Origin: Norana najaformis
Lineage: Eukaryota > Annelida > Clitellata > Crassiclitellata > Hormogastridae
Direction: 5' to 3'
NCBI GenBank assembly: GCA_964023275.1
Contig: OZ029916.1
Span: 18,058,150-18,122,149, forward strand
Length of the DNA: 64,000 nt
The translations under genes were made by a program, and so were the position numbers. The stretch's first letter is position 1, and every line of letters begins with the position of its first letter. Of this stretch, positions 39,776 to 52,000 are shown in pieces. Below the pieces are notes generated by a model that searched no databases, was not told the origin of the DNA, and was given only the letters and a program-made list of their open reading frames with translations.

Positions 39776-42700
39776 CATATTTCTACTACTGCTGAAATGA
39801 TATAGGCCTACTCTGTTTAGGCCTACTCGACAAGCATATCGGGCCTCAAAGTCAGGTCTATTTACTGTTTTTTGGCGGCCGCCCTGAAGTAGAGCAAGTG
39901 AATTAAAATAACATAATATAGATGTTATAACATAGTATATCACAGCATAGCACATTATAACGTAACTCAGTTTAGATTAATATAGCACAGCATAACTGTT
40001 TTTATCATGTTCAAAAAACCTCCGTATATGCGCATGTGAGAATCACTGAATTAACGGGTTTATTGCCATTACAGCTGCTCAGCAAATCAAGCCCTTTGTG
40101 TTTTTTTGTACGTGGTGAAGGTGTCCAGTAGTAAGGTTAGGAAATTGTTGGCGCTTAATATTTGCTGTTACGTGTGTCATTTGTATAGTAGATCTATTGC
40201 CGTTTACACTCATCCTTGATTAATGCAGCTATTTAGGCTACTAAATATTAATATGAATGACAGCCAAGCTTTGCTTTTGGATCATTTATGGTTTGGACTT
40301 CGTTAACTCAATTGTAGTCGTGATATTAAAGATTGTGCCTCTGTATTCTTAATGGTCCAAATACCTGCGGGGGTGGTGTAGGCCTAGAGATGTGGCGCTT
40401 AAAGGTGAGACATTTGGGGATACAGTTGCACATGTATGTAGTCGGCGTAGGAATCTTTTATTAGGCTTAAGACATGGCAGTGATCATATAATAAGTATGA
40501 TACGATGTCCGTTAATGATATTCTGTCGTCGGCCTTCAGGGAAAAGGCGGGAGTCAGATTTTCCACGGCAGACAGGCGGCATGTCTTTCTTCTTGACAGA
40601 TTCCGACAACACAATCTGCAGGACACAGCGGATGCCGGAAGTGTCAGCGAATTCAAGTCAACGAAGAAGAAGAAGAAGGACCGAAAGAATTGCTTATAAA
40701 TAAAGATGGATGGACGGACGATGGATGTCGACGTCAAGAGGTGTCAAATAGAAGGCCTAAGTGTCGGCAACTGACTGGGTCTGACTGATTAGAACGTAGG
40801 ACGGAAGGAGGAGGAAGAGTATTACGTCGCTTCGTCTGCTTCGGGTCTAAAGATAGCACAGCTGCTGCCCTCCTTGTGCTGGTCAATCTATGGCCGACAT
40901 TGTGTTTGCTCGTTCAACTCTGTGATGCATACAGATGGCGAGTGGCAAGTGCAAAAGATCAGATCTAGCTGAGTGAAAGGGAGATGACACAGGACGTGAG
41001 GTAGGGAAGTTGCTATGGGAGGGAACTGAAGAGGGCGAGGGTCAGGCGGAGTGAAGGACAATGAGGCAGGAACTGGCTGACAAGGAGAGAGGGAAAGAGC
41101 GCGGATGAAGGAAGTGTTTGCTTGCAGAAAGACAGTAATTAAGGAGAAGTAGGGCTTGTGCATAAGTGTGCGTCGGTTCAGAAGGAAAGTGTAAGCATAT
41201 TAAGCCGATTTAATGTGTGTCGATTAGATTGCGGATCAAAGCTATTCGTATAACACAAAAGTAATTCCATTAAAAATACCTAGGAACTGGTATCGAAAAT
41301 TAGACTCTAAGACATATTTTTTTCAAATTTTTCAGAGAGGTAAAACACCAGTTTAATAAACTTAGCAGTACTTAATGAAATAAATATAATATGGGTCAAG
41401 CAGACAAAGCGCTCGAGAAATAGAACTCCATAACCTTATCTAGGAGATACTACAGCTTTGTAACTAAATTAAATATTATGCTAAGATTTCATTGACAGGG
41501 CCTATTGACTTTAAGTAGGGCCTACTAGTAACGATGGGCGTACGTTGAATCGCTTTACACAGATATTTCTTTGAACCTTGGCATTAATCCGAATGTGAAA
41601 CATTAGGCCTATTCTGCAGTATCTGCAGAAAATACATCATAGACAGTATTTGCCTATATCCGAAAAATGACTGCAAAATATTCAGACTTTTACTAAAGCT
41701 TTACTTCATATTTAAAAGTCATTCTACAGACAAAGACAACGATTAACAGCGACATGTGTCTCTTCTGTTCAGAATAAGGAAAACAGCAGTTTTAGAACGA
41801 GCGTTAACTTGTCACTATTAATTGTCATTATGAAAAGTTTTAACAAGCGCAAGTCACAGAAATGCCGATCTGAGGCGTTGTTAGTCAACCGTCAGGGTAA
41901 AATGCAGTTAGAAACCAAACCAGATGTCTGAAAGCTAATATGAAATAATGAGTATCGAGGCGTTTCTTGAAGGAAGAAAAGTGTTTGAGCTTCTGAGAAA
42001 CATTGGTAGTCGTATTGCTTGGAGACAGCAGCGTGTAATGTTCGAGAGCGCATATGAAAGTTTGACATCGTGGCTCAACCAAAGGACCCATATCCCTTAA
42101 AGGCGATAAAATAGAAATGGCATGCGTAAAACAACAAAATTTAAATGCCGATAATGTCCAAAGTAAGCTTTTTAATGAGGCAGATGACCATCAGTAAAGT
42201 TAGAAAAATATTTGCATTTACTTGTTTCTGTTTTACATGTGACATTTCTGTCATTCTTAGCCTAAACTAATACCTTCTAACTTGACACGTAAGTGCCATC
42301 AAATAAGGCCTACGTTCCAGTTTTGCACATGCTGTTAATACCCACGACGACAAGTGAAGATTACTTAGCCTACTTACCTGCTTACTTACTTACTTAAAAC
42401 TTAATCCCTCCTGCGCAGGTCTGCACATCGGGCAACGCAGCTTCTTTACTCATCTCTGTTCATCGCCACTTTTCTTGCCTCAACCCAAGATATCTCCAGA
42501 CATCTCAGTTCATCTCTGATGGTCTCAGATCAGTTCATCGTGTGACTGGCTCTTCTATCTTTGTCCATAAGAACCGCTTCCTGATGATGTTCTCTGTGTA
42601 TTCATGTCCTGCTCTTACCTTATGGTTTAATGTGATTTTTTTATCGCGCAGTGTTAATATAGATATGTGGAGAATTGCTCTTAGCCACTTATAATGCGTT

Positions 42701-43635
42701 GTTTTCTGTTTGCCACCGTCACTGACCAGGTTTCAGATCCCTACTGCAGTGTGCTTAATGCTATAATTTAATACAGACGCGTCTTCACACCGCATCCGCT
42801 GTTCTTCCATATCTTTGCAAGTCTTCCTACAGCAGCCTCTGTTTTACTTATGCGTATCTTCACCTCCTTGTCGCTACTGCTGTCAGCAGCTATTAAGCTA
42901 CCGAGTAGTTTAAACCTTGACCAGTTTTTTTACTATATTTAACACAAAATCCGTGTGTTTACCGGTGGGTAAAACAATTTCACATTAATAAGCAATATTT
43001 TTGACATAATATAGCCGACAGAAATACATTCCATTAGAAGGATCAGACTTTCCTAGGCGGTTTCTATTATAAAGTGTAGGTTACTAATACATGTAGGTCT
43101 TTGAATCATTCGAATCATTAGCGACGGCGCATCATCAGTTCTGAAAGGTTTAAGCAGATATCTCGATAAACTGAACTACTTACTTTCTACCGTACCTGGG
43201 GTCCAGGGCTTCTTTAAAATTCTTAGCAGGGTCTTGGGTGAGCTCCCAATCACGATTGATTTTGATACATTCTAGGAGCTAATCTGATCAACTTTTAAAG
43301 GGGTAAGATGCATTTCCTGCGCTTAAGCCGTCCTTAATGCTGATGTGTAGCCTACTACGGCGGCAGCCTGACCTGTGAAAAGCTTCATAGTCTTAGATTG
43401 AGCCTAGACGGCAGTACCACTAAAACATACGTGCAAAACTGCAAAATATAAAAGCCAAAACTATTCAAACCTTTTATTGACAGTGAAGCAAGTGACCAGC
43501 AGTAAAGTTTCAGCAAAAGCTGGCATTTAATTTTTACTGTTTTACAATTGTCACTTCTGGCATTCCTTTACTGCGATGTTTAAAGTTAATCGCGGATGCT
43601 ATGATAACAGGCCCTACTACAGTGTAGTTAACTGT
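39776..43635. other. intergenic, mostly unrecognised
   Basis: No gene with family similarity is found. A 64-codon + frame at 40505-40699 (ATG with A at -3, basic C-terminus 'KSTKKKKKDRKNCL', AATAAA just after the stop at about 40698) is the only frame that looks gene-like; I do not recognise it and give it low weight. 42370-42900 has pyrimidine-rich, transposon-like text without a readable frame. Confidence 0.3.
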
Positions 43636-43639
43636 TATC

Positions 43640-43745
43640 GTAAGCTCGAGATTTCTACAGCGCCTAACGGAAGCTAATCGCGGGAACCATCTTATTCACA
43701 GACACTCAAGTCAAGACAAAGTCGATAGTCAAGAAGGGAGCTAGG
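43640..43745 (-). repeat. LINE family B 3' end (minus)
   Basis: 'gagatttctacagcgcctaa' and 'gggaaccatcttattcacag' match the family B terminus at 695 and 21485. Confidence 0.65.
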
Positions 43746-43897
43746 CGACGGCAGTGGCACTGAGTCATAAAGTTGCTGCATAGGCTTATTTGGAAGATGG
43801 AATATATAATTTTAGTATTTTTAACGCTTTTTACGTATCGCTTGCCTTTATTTTTAAAAATGGATCAACAGAAACTATGCACAGCGCAGTTTAAGAA

Positions 43898-44330
43898 ATG
43901 CGAGAGAAGATAGCAACAGCTGCATCAAGTTCCATGGAGTTTACGATTGCTATTTTGACTAGCAATAATAACCAAGCTTCTATCACAACAGCAAAACAAA
44001 ATAGGGAAAGTTTGGATTATTCGCCAACTGGACAGCTAAAGTATATTTCATCAGTGGGATTTGAGGCATTCAAGATTTTGGCCACTGCTCCGCAGATTCT
44101 GTTGACATTGTCAGTCTTAGTAGCGTCTTGTGAATGTTATTTCAGCATAGTAAAACTGATTAAATCCTATTTTTGGCCTACGGTCTACAATGTTATAAGA
44201 GAGACTAACAAAACTTTCTGTTCTTTGCATAAAGAATGAAATACAGGACGCTTCCATCAATTTCATGGAAGTGCTCCGAGACTTTGCAGCTAAAAAGCTA
44301 GAAAAGTCTTGTTTTGAGTTTCAGTTGTTA
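43898..44330 (+). pseudogene. hAT transposase C-terminal relic (ZMYM-like)
   Basis: The + frame contains 'ILLTLSVLVASCECYFSIVK' followed by 'LIKSYFWPT', which matches the C-terminal dimerisation domain of hAT transposases in the ZMYM1/ZMYM6-like group (consensus form 'LPVSVASCERSFSKLKLIKSYLRST'). After a stop at 44237-44239 another frame has 'LRDFAAKKLEK', the usual terminal motif. The N-terminal two-thirds are missing, and the frame is broken. It is a dead fragment. Confidence 0.65.
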
Positions 44331-44521
44331 TAATATTATGTCATCTATTAATGTTCAACACATGACTTTTCTCTAAATTGCTGTTTTGTGTTAAAATTCA
44401 AAATTGCCAGAATTCTCCCCAGGCGCCAAAATACTTAGCAATGCCACTGGATGAATCCAAGGTTCTGCATGGTGCATAGGCACGGGGGTCATTGCATCGG
44501 GGTAATACGCGCAAGCATATA

Positions 44522-44575
44522 TCTGTCTCTGTCTCTCTGTCTCTCTCTGTCTTTCTCTGTGTTTCTCTGTGTCTC
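44522..44575. repeat. TCTG/TCTC microsatellite
   Basis: A simple run of ctgt and ctct units directly adjoins the tRNA-like sequence at 44596. Confidence 0.8.
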
Positions 44576-44595
44576 GAGGTCCCTGCACAGTAACT

Positions 44596-44665
44596 GTCTC
44601 AGGGAAGTTTCGAACCCGTACTCTCCGCGTTACAAGCGGAGCACTCTCCATTAGGCCACCGTGCC
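44596..44665 (-). tRNA. tRNA-Thr(UGU)-like sequence, probably pseudo or SINE head
   Basis: On the - strand 70 nt fold partly like a tRNA. There is a perfect 5-bp anticodon stem (tccgc/gcgga), the loop ttgtaac with anticodon TGT at 44634-44632, an A box 'tggcctaatgg' and a B box 'gggttcgaaac'. The acceptor stem has only five of seven possible pairs and the T stem about three of five. Adjacent simple repeats favour a SINE head or tRNA pseudogene over an active gene. Confidence 0.4.
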
Positions 44666-44704
44666 CCACATAAGATCCAAGAGTCAGGCAGGTAGACAGT
44701 CAGT

Positions 44705-45640
44705 CCGCTACGATGTATAGTGTTTGGAATTTGAGCGCGAAGAGAGATAAGGAGAAGAGGAAGAATCAGGATATGATTTTTGGAAAAGTAATGCTTTCAG
44801 TTTTGAGTGAAAGACCAGCGCAGAAACTGCAAGAGGTGAAGTTTTGGTGAGTTCGTATGATGGATCAGATAATTGTCGCAATTCTGGCGGGAGTTTATTC
44901 CAGAGTGGTGGGGCACCTATGACTACGGAGCGATTTCCAAATTTGAAGGATGAGGTGATGGGAGGGCGAAGAAGTGTTAGGACAGGAGAGGATCGGGTTG
45001 AAAGAAGTGGTTGGATTGTAAATAACAGATACTGAAGAAGATAAGAAGGTTGGGATGACTGAATTGTGTTATGGGTAAGCAGGACCGTTTTAAGGTCGTC
45101 GTAGGCCCTAAGCACTCTCGCATTCGTAGGCCCCAACTGCTCACTCTGCATTAGAGCTAAACACACTGAAAATGACTTAATGCTGGAAATGACATTTGAG
45201 GACATTATATTTGATTTTGCTAATGCAAAGAGCCACAAAGTTATCATAATGTAGCACAGCTGAACTTAAACTGTTTCAGTACAAACTTTAAGGTTATTAA
45301 ATTTGTATTTCCTTTTTCTATTTTAGGATCAATCAATAAATTTGTTTTTTTTCAATATCTCATTTTTGACTTTCGTAGGCCCCTATAAAGTTCGTAGGCC
45401 CTAGGCACAGTGCCTACTGTGCCTAATGGATAAGACGGCCCTGTTGGTAAGCGAAAGGACTTTGTGCTCTAGGCGTTATGTGGATGCAGTTAGTCAAACC
45501 TTTTATAGGCACAAGGTCTATGTAGTCTACGCGAGCTTCAAATCTCCAGCATGGGAGCTTCAGCTTCATCCGGGCGTCAGTATTTTCTCAGCCTGGCTGT
45601 CTGTGAACAAACACTTGTAATCTTTAACATGTCTTAGTTT
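44705..45640 (-). pseudogene. LINE family B C-terminus, interrupted by a MITE
   Basis: The - strand frame reads 'LRPPITSSFKFGNRSVVIG', 'PPLWNKLPPELRQ', 'LAVSALVFHSKLKALLF' and 'SSSSPYLSSRSNSKH', the same C-terminus as at 8770-9225. Upstream ('THNTIQSSQPSYLL') the frame is broken at 45079 by the insertion 45080-45443 and the flank resumes after it; how far the LINE extends right of 45451 is uncertain. Confidence 0.7.
45080..45443. mobile_element. non-autonomous hAT MITE, 364 bp
   Basis: The ends are complementary terminal inverted repeats, 'caggaccgttttaa' at the left and 'taagacggccctg' at the right (complement cagggccgtctta). They are flanked by 8-bp target duplications tgggtaag (45072-45079) and ttggtaag (45444-45451), seven of eight identical, the size typical of hAT. 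Subterminal 'cgtaggcccc' motifs occur near both ends. There is no ORF. It interrupts a LINE and is therefore younger than it. Confidence 0.85.
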
Positions 45641-45643
45641 TCC

Positions 45644-47399
45644 GCTTATTGATTATCGATACCAGGGACAGCTGCACAGTAGCCTATAGTCTGGGTGTGT
45701 CCTCGTTGGTGACTTGCATGCGCCTTATCCACTGGAGTCCGGCTTGACCAAATGACCACTTGCGAATATTTACAGGAGACACGAGCATAGGCTTTCTTGG
45801 TATTTTAATTAAAACCCTACATTCAGATATTTTAGCTGATTGTCCTGCCTGCTGCATGCTTAAGAAAGGCGGAGTTTACAATTTCGAGTCCTTTAATGAG
45901 TATAATTACTGACAGCGCACTCCAAGCATGCATCTCGGTCGAAATGCGCATAGGCATGTAGCCAGGCAGTTTATCTGTTACCCACTCTCTCGCTTATAAT
46001 GATCCCTTCTCAAAATCTTTGGCTAGGCATGTTGTGGAACCTATTAGCTTGGATGATCATCCTTTATCTCTTGTGTTTCGTTGCCACTTCACATCGATAC
46101 GGGAACTCTTATTCCAAGCTCTTGCAAGAAATCGCGACCACGTTCTATTGCGTAAGTAAGTATGAACAATAAAAAATACCTGGGTACTCGAGTACTTAAC
46201 CTGTTGTAGGCCTAATGATGTAACGACCTCGACCTATTTACAAAGTCTGCAAAAGTTAATTCTGATGAAAACAAACAGTGTAAAATGAAAGAATACAGTT
46301 AATGGCAATCCTGCTATGGCGCTATAGCAGTCTTGCACGTACCTGTAATGAATGCTAAATAAAGATTCGGGTTCACGGCGCAGGTTCAATGCAGAATATA
46401 AGAAAATCGTTAATATCGTTGATGTTGAAACAATGATAAATTTTAATGAAATTAGACGAATATTGTTTGCGTAGTTTTGATATTGTTTTATACAATAATC
46501 ATTCGTAAAGGCAAGCGTTTGTTCACCTGAACTGATGGTTAATTTGCTACACGAACGAGCATGGCGACACGCCCCGTGGTGTGCCGTATAAAACAACCTA
46601 TAGCCAATGGTTAAAATGCACCAACTCAGTAATGGGTTCAAATTCTCTCAAGTTATAATGATTTCTTCATAATCCCATGAGGAATAGGGTGTCATAAGAG
46701 GGAGAAAAATCCCATGAGGATTAAGGTGTCATAAGAGGGAGAAAAACTGGGCTGGGCAGTTTAAAGTCGTAGCCCAATCAGTTAGAGCTGTCATTTCATT
46801 GACGTCATACAGGTCCAAAATCGAAACTCGACTACACGTTTTATGATCTTGTCCGTTGTAGCCTGCCCTCAGATCTAGACTGCTTGGACTTGGCCAGCTC
46901 TGTTTAATGTCAAATTCCTGACTGGTTTAGTAGGACAACAGTGTGTTAAAGGTCGATTAGATTACAGTATATTGCTGTCAAGCTATTTAGCTTCTGTAGC
47001 AGGGCAACATTCGCAGAGGCAATCTGACACATAATCAACAGTATTGTTGCAAATGAAATGCATTTCCTTACATAAAGAGTGAACTGTTACCGAACTTTAC
47101 CTGTACACTTTGTCAGTTTTCATTCTTAATTTTCTTATATTGTCACTTACATACTGTCCATATTCAACTTCTATATACAAAATGAATTTCCATCCTGTGT
47201 TTCAGTTATATGCATAAAGAAACAAGAATTAACTTGTCTGCTTCATTCCACACTTCACTAACAATTGCATGATTATGGAAACTGCTCTAGAAAAAATTAG
47301 CTTTTACTGAAAATGTCCTAGATGTAATTAAATAATTGTTTCTACAGTTAGAATTGTGTCCCTATTATTTGTGGATTTTCCGTATGAATTTTATCCCAT
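45644..47399. other. intergenic with small repeats
   Basis: No gene is recognised. A 37-bp tandem duplication (46671-46707 and 46708-46744, beginning 'aatcccatgagga') follows a possible tRNA-like B box 'gggttcaaattct' at about 46634. Confidence 0.4.
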
Positions 47400-47560
47400 T
47401 TTTCAGTGGAGCTGTAAAGTTTGGGTGCAGAATTTAAGTGCAGTTCCTCTCACATGAAGCTGGATATATCCCCAAACCTAGGTATACCATCAGTCAGCCT
47501 AGCTGCCACATTTAATACAGATTGCATGTGAATAGTGTAATCATTCCTAGTATTTGGTTT
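47400..47560 (-). pseudogene. LINE RT fragment (minus)
   Basis: 'cctaggtataccatcagtca' and 'gccacatttaatacagattg' parallel the antisense RT segment at 8235-8300 ('cctggggacacctccaataa', 'gcattgagaacagattg'), and also 57630-57680. It is a diverged fragment only. Confidence 0.45.
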
Positions 47561-49035
47561 AGTTTTTCACTAAGTTATGCACTAATCAAGGACCGTTTTA
47601 GATTACCTGGTAAAAACAAATGAAACAAGATCCAGAAAACCATTAATTTTATGAAGGATCAAAAATTGATTGCATCATAGTGTTTTTAACACCCAATCTG
47701 GAAATTATTGACAAAAGTAAATTATGTAGGACAATAAAATGAGTGAATCATATTCATCAGAAACTAAATTTAGTTGAATCCGTTAAGTGCCCTATTATTC
47801 TGTCATACATATAAAAACATGACGGTATATGTTACTTTCTGCTCTACATTACCTTTGCATGTTCAAAATTTGCCAAATTGGCAGAAACAACTACATCACT
47901 TTCTAAAGGATGGCAGACAATTGTAATTTTGTATGAAGTTGTGTCTGTTTGGTTCATTGATTATTAGGTCATGAATATGATCCATTTTGTTTCCTTTTAG
48001 TTAAGATTTCACTATTAATTGAGATTCATAGAAGTTTTTTGTGAATATCTGTATTCCATGACAATAGGGGGCCATACTTAAGTGGGACTATAGTCTTGAA
48101 TTGATGTACTGTTCTTACCACAATAACTTTGTCAGTCTTGTATCTCATAGTATTTGGAATCACAAGATGAATGAGAACAAAAAATTTCAGACCTTTAGGT
48201 TTCAAGTAAACTTATTTTGCAGGCCTGTGGTAAATGTGGCTGTCATGGTAGAATACATCATATTCAACTTATTGTTAGTTTTTATTCATAGGATCTTATT
48301 GATTTATACACAAAGTTAAGGAATTGTTTCTTGGATGGATTGCTTTGGTATTTGTAGTGTTCATTTTAAGCATACAAATACCGGCTTGGTTTCCTCGAGT
48401 TAGAAGAAATGGTTATTCTGATCTAAGCTGAAGGTTTCTTTAACTTATACGTTCTAATCCATTGGATGATGAAATTAGTCAAATTCATGCAAAGGGGACA
48501 GAGTAGGGTAATGCCAAATGTGGACAAGGAGAGAGAGGGTCTAAAATAGGCCATTTTTTGCAGATTTCCTTTATGGATGGCCCCTAAACACTCCAAGAAC
48601 CTTGCCACTTGAACAGTGGGGGGCAAAGGGTTTTTTAGGCATGTTGGTCCCATTTTATAGACTATGGTAGTCCCATAAGGGACTACCAGAGTAGCATTTA
48701 TAGGTAATGTTATTCTTAGGAAGTAAATAATAATTAAAGGTATGCTACTACGCTGGTTGTTTTGCTGTATTAATGAGGACTGAAGTTCAAAAGGAATTGT
48801 TTGCTCATTAGGAAGCACATTAGATCAAGTCTAAGCAGGAAGAGGTGTGCTGCAAATTCTCTACTGTTAGATTGTTGTGAGTTCTTTTTTGTTCAGGTCA
48901 CGTCATTAGAAGATTAGCAATACTTGGGTAGTTTTAACTTCCTTCATATAATCGATATTTGTTTTCTTCCTATCTTGAATCATTATTAGGAAGTTGGTGC
49001 ATGGCGTGTTTAATTCTTATGTTTTTGACTTGCAG
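47561..49035. other. upstream region of BCL2L13 coding exons
   Basis: No exon is identified. A 10-bp hairpin ('tggtagtccc', 48665-48688) is visible. An acceptor 'ttttgacttgcag' ends at 49035, so the transcript begins with at least one untranslated exon further upstream that I cannot place. Confidence 0.4.
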
Positions 49036-49067
49036 ACTACTAGAATAAAAATAGTTTATCTACCGTG

Positions 49068-52000
49068 ATGCAGTCTCCAAATCAAGGAAAAATGGAAAGA
49101 ATCACCTCAGTCCCGGATGAATTTGCATTTGAGACAAGGCTGGTTGTTCTGAATTTTATGGGCCTAATGCCGGCAAGCTGTCCACCACTGGCCACCATTG
49201 ACTGGCCACCAGCTACACTTGAGCATCGACGATCTCTCACTGGACATTATGCATCGTCTGAACAGAGTGATGTTGCCATGCCAACTGTCTCTTCTCAGGA
49301 TGATCTTCTTGGAGGAAACGAGGACCAGTTGACTGAGCCATACACACTGATTCGTAAGGGAACGCATCTGAGGCTGTTCACAAGCAGTGAGATATATTAT
49401 GGCACTGGTTCAGGAGCACGACCATCAAGTGCAGCAGAAAGTGCATCTTGTGTTGTGAATGGGGGCCAGACTTCACAGGATCTTGATTGGGATGCTCCGT
49501 CTGTCTGGATCACCCCCGCTTCCCCTCCCGAAGCCCTTGACCAGCCTTTGATTGGAGATGATGCAAGCAGATCCATACCTGTGCCTGGCTTGCTTGAAAC
49601 TACTGACAGATGCTTAGTTGTTAAGTCTATGTCAAGTGATTCTTCTGCCTCTGAAGAACATATGCACAAATCTTTGCATGGCACCCAGTCCAAGCGATCA
49701 AGCATCGTGTCATGTCAGCTGTCTCTGCATCCAGAGGAAGGCTTTCTGTCGGTTGAGAGACAACGCAGTTTGCAGTCATTTCAAAGTGGAAGTTCCCGGA
49801 GCTTGGCACCATTCAGACGAAATTCGTATGTCGACGTTCGTCAGGTGGATGTGACAAATCTCGTCCAGGCGCAGACTCTGCCTTCTGTTGCATTTGATCT
49901 GAAGGAGGAGATTTCAAAGAGCATCGAAAACCTCGAAAAGTCCTTTGCACACTTCCGTATGTTACCAGATATTGTCAATGTTACCAGATATTGTCAATGT
50001 TACCAGATATTGTCAATGTTACCAGATATTGTCAATGTTACCAGATATTGTCAATGTTTCCAGATATTGTCAATGTTACCAGATATTTTCAATGCACATA
50101 TTTTTAAATCTTCTACTGGGCATATGATATGTATTTTGTGCCAATATGAGATAGGCTTCTTTAAACATTTGTGTGCAACAAGGAGGTATATTCAGCTTTT
50201 GTAATAGTCAAAATTGTAAATTGTGAGCTAGAGCCAGTTGTGCAGACTCCACGCATCCAGTGACCTTGGGCAAGTTGTTCACATGTGCCTGTAAGGTCAG
50301 ATAAAATGTGTCTTCTATGATATGCAACTTTGCACAGGTAGATACCAGACTGTGAAAATGTGAAATTCCTTGTAACTTATACAACCAATATTAGTTGATG
50401 CATCGCAGAATTGTTTAGTAAATTTTCCTCTTTCCATTTACAAATGAGCTGTATTCATTTTAAATGGTTTTCAGGAGAACTGTAGAAAGTTAATGTTAAA
50501 TTAATGTTGAATTTGGAAAAAATCATATAACATGAGCCTGTTGGGTGTCTTGATACGTGAACAAGGACTAAAATTGGTGATTGGGCCTTTTGGTTGACTG
50601 GTCATCATGCATGGAACACCTTCCAGCAGCTAGCAAGAAGCTGAGAGTCTTAACATTTTTGAAAAACACATGAAGTCACATTTATTGCTTAACTGTTTTT
50701 TGCACTTACTGAAGATTAGTTCAATATTAACAAGTAAAACACGTTAGAAGAGCTTGCTGCATATGATACTTGTAAATCTTATGCTTTTGATAGTTTATTG
50801 AATTTGATGATTTTAGTCTTTGGTTGTCTGTTTCTGCATTTAGGAACTGAGAGACCAATTCCACCAGTGCTTCTGCAATGTCCTCCATCGCTTTCCAGTG
50901 CAAGTGCTTTGGTGTCACCTGAGAGTCAGGTTGCTGATATGCTGCGTGTAATTGGAGACCGGGTGGAAGATGACTACAGTGTTTTTCTCAACAATGCCAC
51001 AGATGAACTGCTTCAGCTGCAGCAGCTTGGCCGACTGACTTACGATGCTCTGCAAGAGGCCGCACTCCATCTTCTTCATCATTCTTCCACCGGTTGGACA
51101 CAGGTAACTTGTGTGCCAGTTGCTCAGTGGAATATATACTGATTCGTTTTTAGGTCAATTATTCAGAATTTGTGTCTAATTTTATGTCGTTTAACACAAT
51201 TGTTTTTGTCTTGTCTTTCATTGCCATTTCAATTGTTTACGTTCAAGAAAAGGACAGCTGACGTGACTTCAGATCATGGAAGAAGTTAAGGATGAGTTGG
51301 GAAGTGAGGCTAATTTAAGAGTCAGTCAAAGATCACCAATCTAGTTGTAATGTGATGTGATAGCGCATTATGTAGCACCATGCAGCAAAACTCCTTTGCA
51401 GTGAGTGGGTGTGGCAAGGCTGTTAATAGACATGTTCTGTGGAGTCTCTAATACTGTTTGTAATTTTTGGATTAATTATTGAATAGGTGGTGCTGGTGTT
51501 GCTGCTTAGTCAGAGACTGTCCTTGACGTTACTGGCACAGGGTGATCGAAGTGTTGGAAGACTGGCTGAATATACGGCTCGTTTTATAACAGACCACATT
51601 GCGGATTTCATCCTAAGTAAAGGAGGATGGGTAACTACAAACAAAATGTTGATCAGATTTTAAACAAGCAATTTTTAAATCCTTGAAAGATATATTCTAT
51701 GGACTGCAAGTCTTGATTTTTTTACATGAACTTCAGTTGGTGCAATTATAAAAAAACCATGATTTCCATAAAAAATTGTCAAATCATCTAGAGTACATAA
51801 ATCTGCAGGAAAGAAAGATTACAAAGGATAACTGTTTACTTAAACTAACTGAAAGCACATTTTCATTGATGATGACCGAGTTGAAATTGTGATATGAATC
51901 ATGACAGACTTTAAAGACCTCTGCTTTGATGCAGCTACATCACTGATTTATATGGGTGAAATAAAAATTGTTGCACTTTCTAATTTAGTTCCTTGATATT

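Noticed and set aside
40888..41163. Leu/Pro/Ser-rich minus frame
   Set aside because: Low-complexity composition, no family similarity and no splice support.
44391..44654. Overlapping frames on both strands near the tRNA-like sequence
   Set aside because: They are shadows of a TCTG/TCTC microsatellite and the tRNA-like element.
49957..50204. 82-residue extension of BCL2L13 exon 1
   Set aside because: The donor at 49957 joins the next exon in the correct phase and restores the family alignment; the extension is minisatellite.
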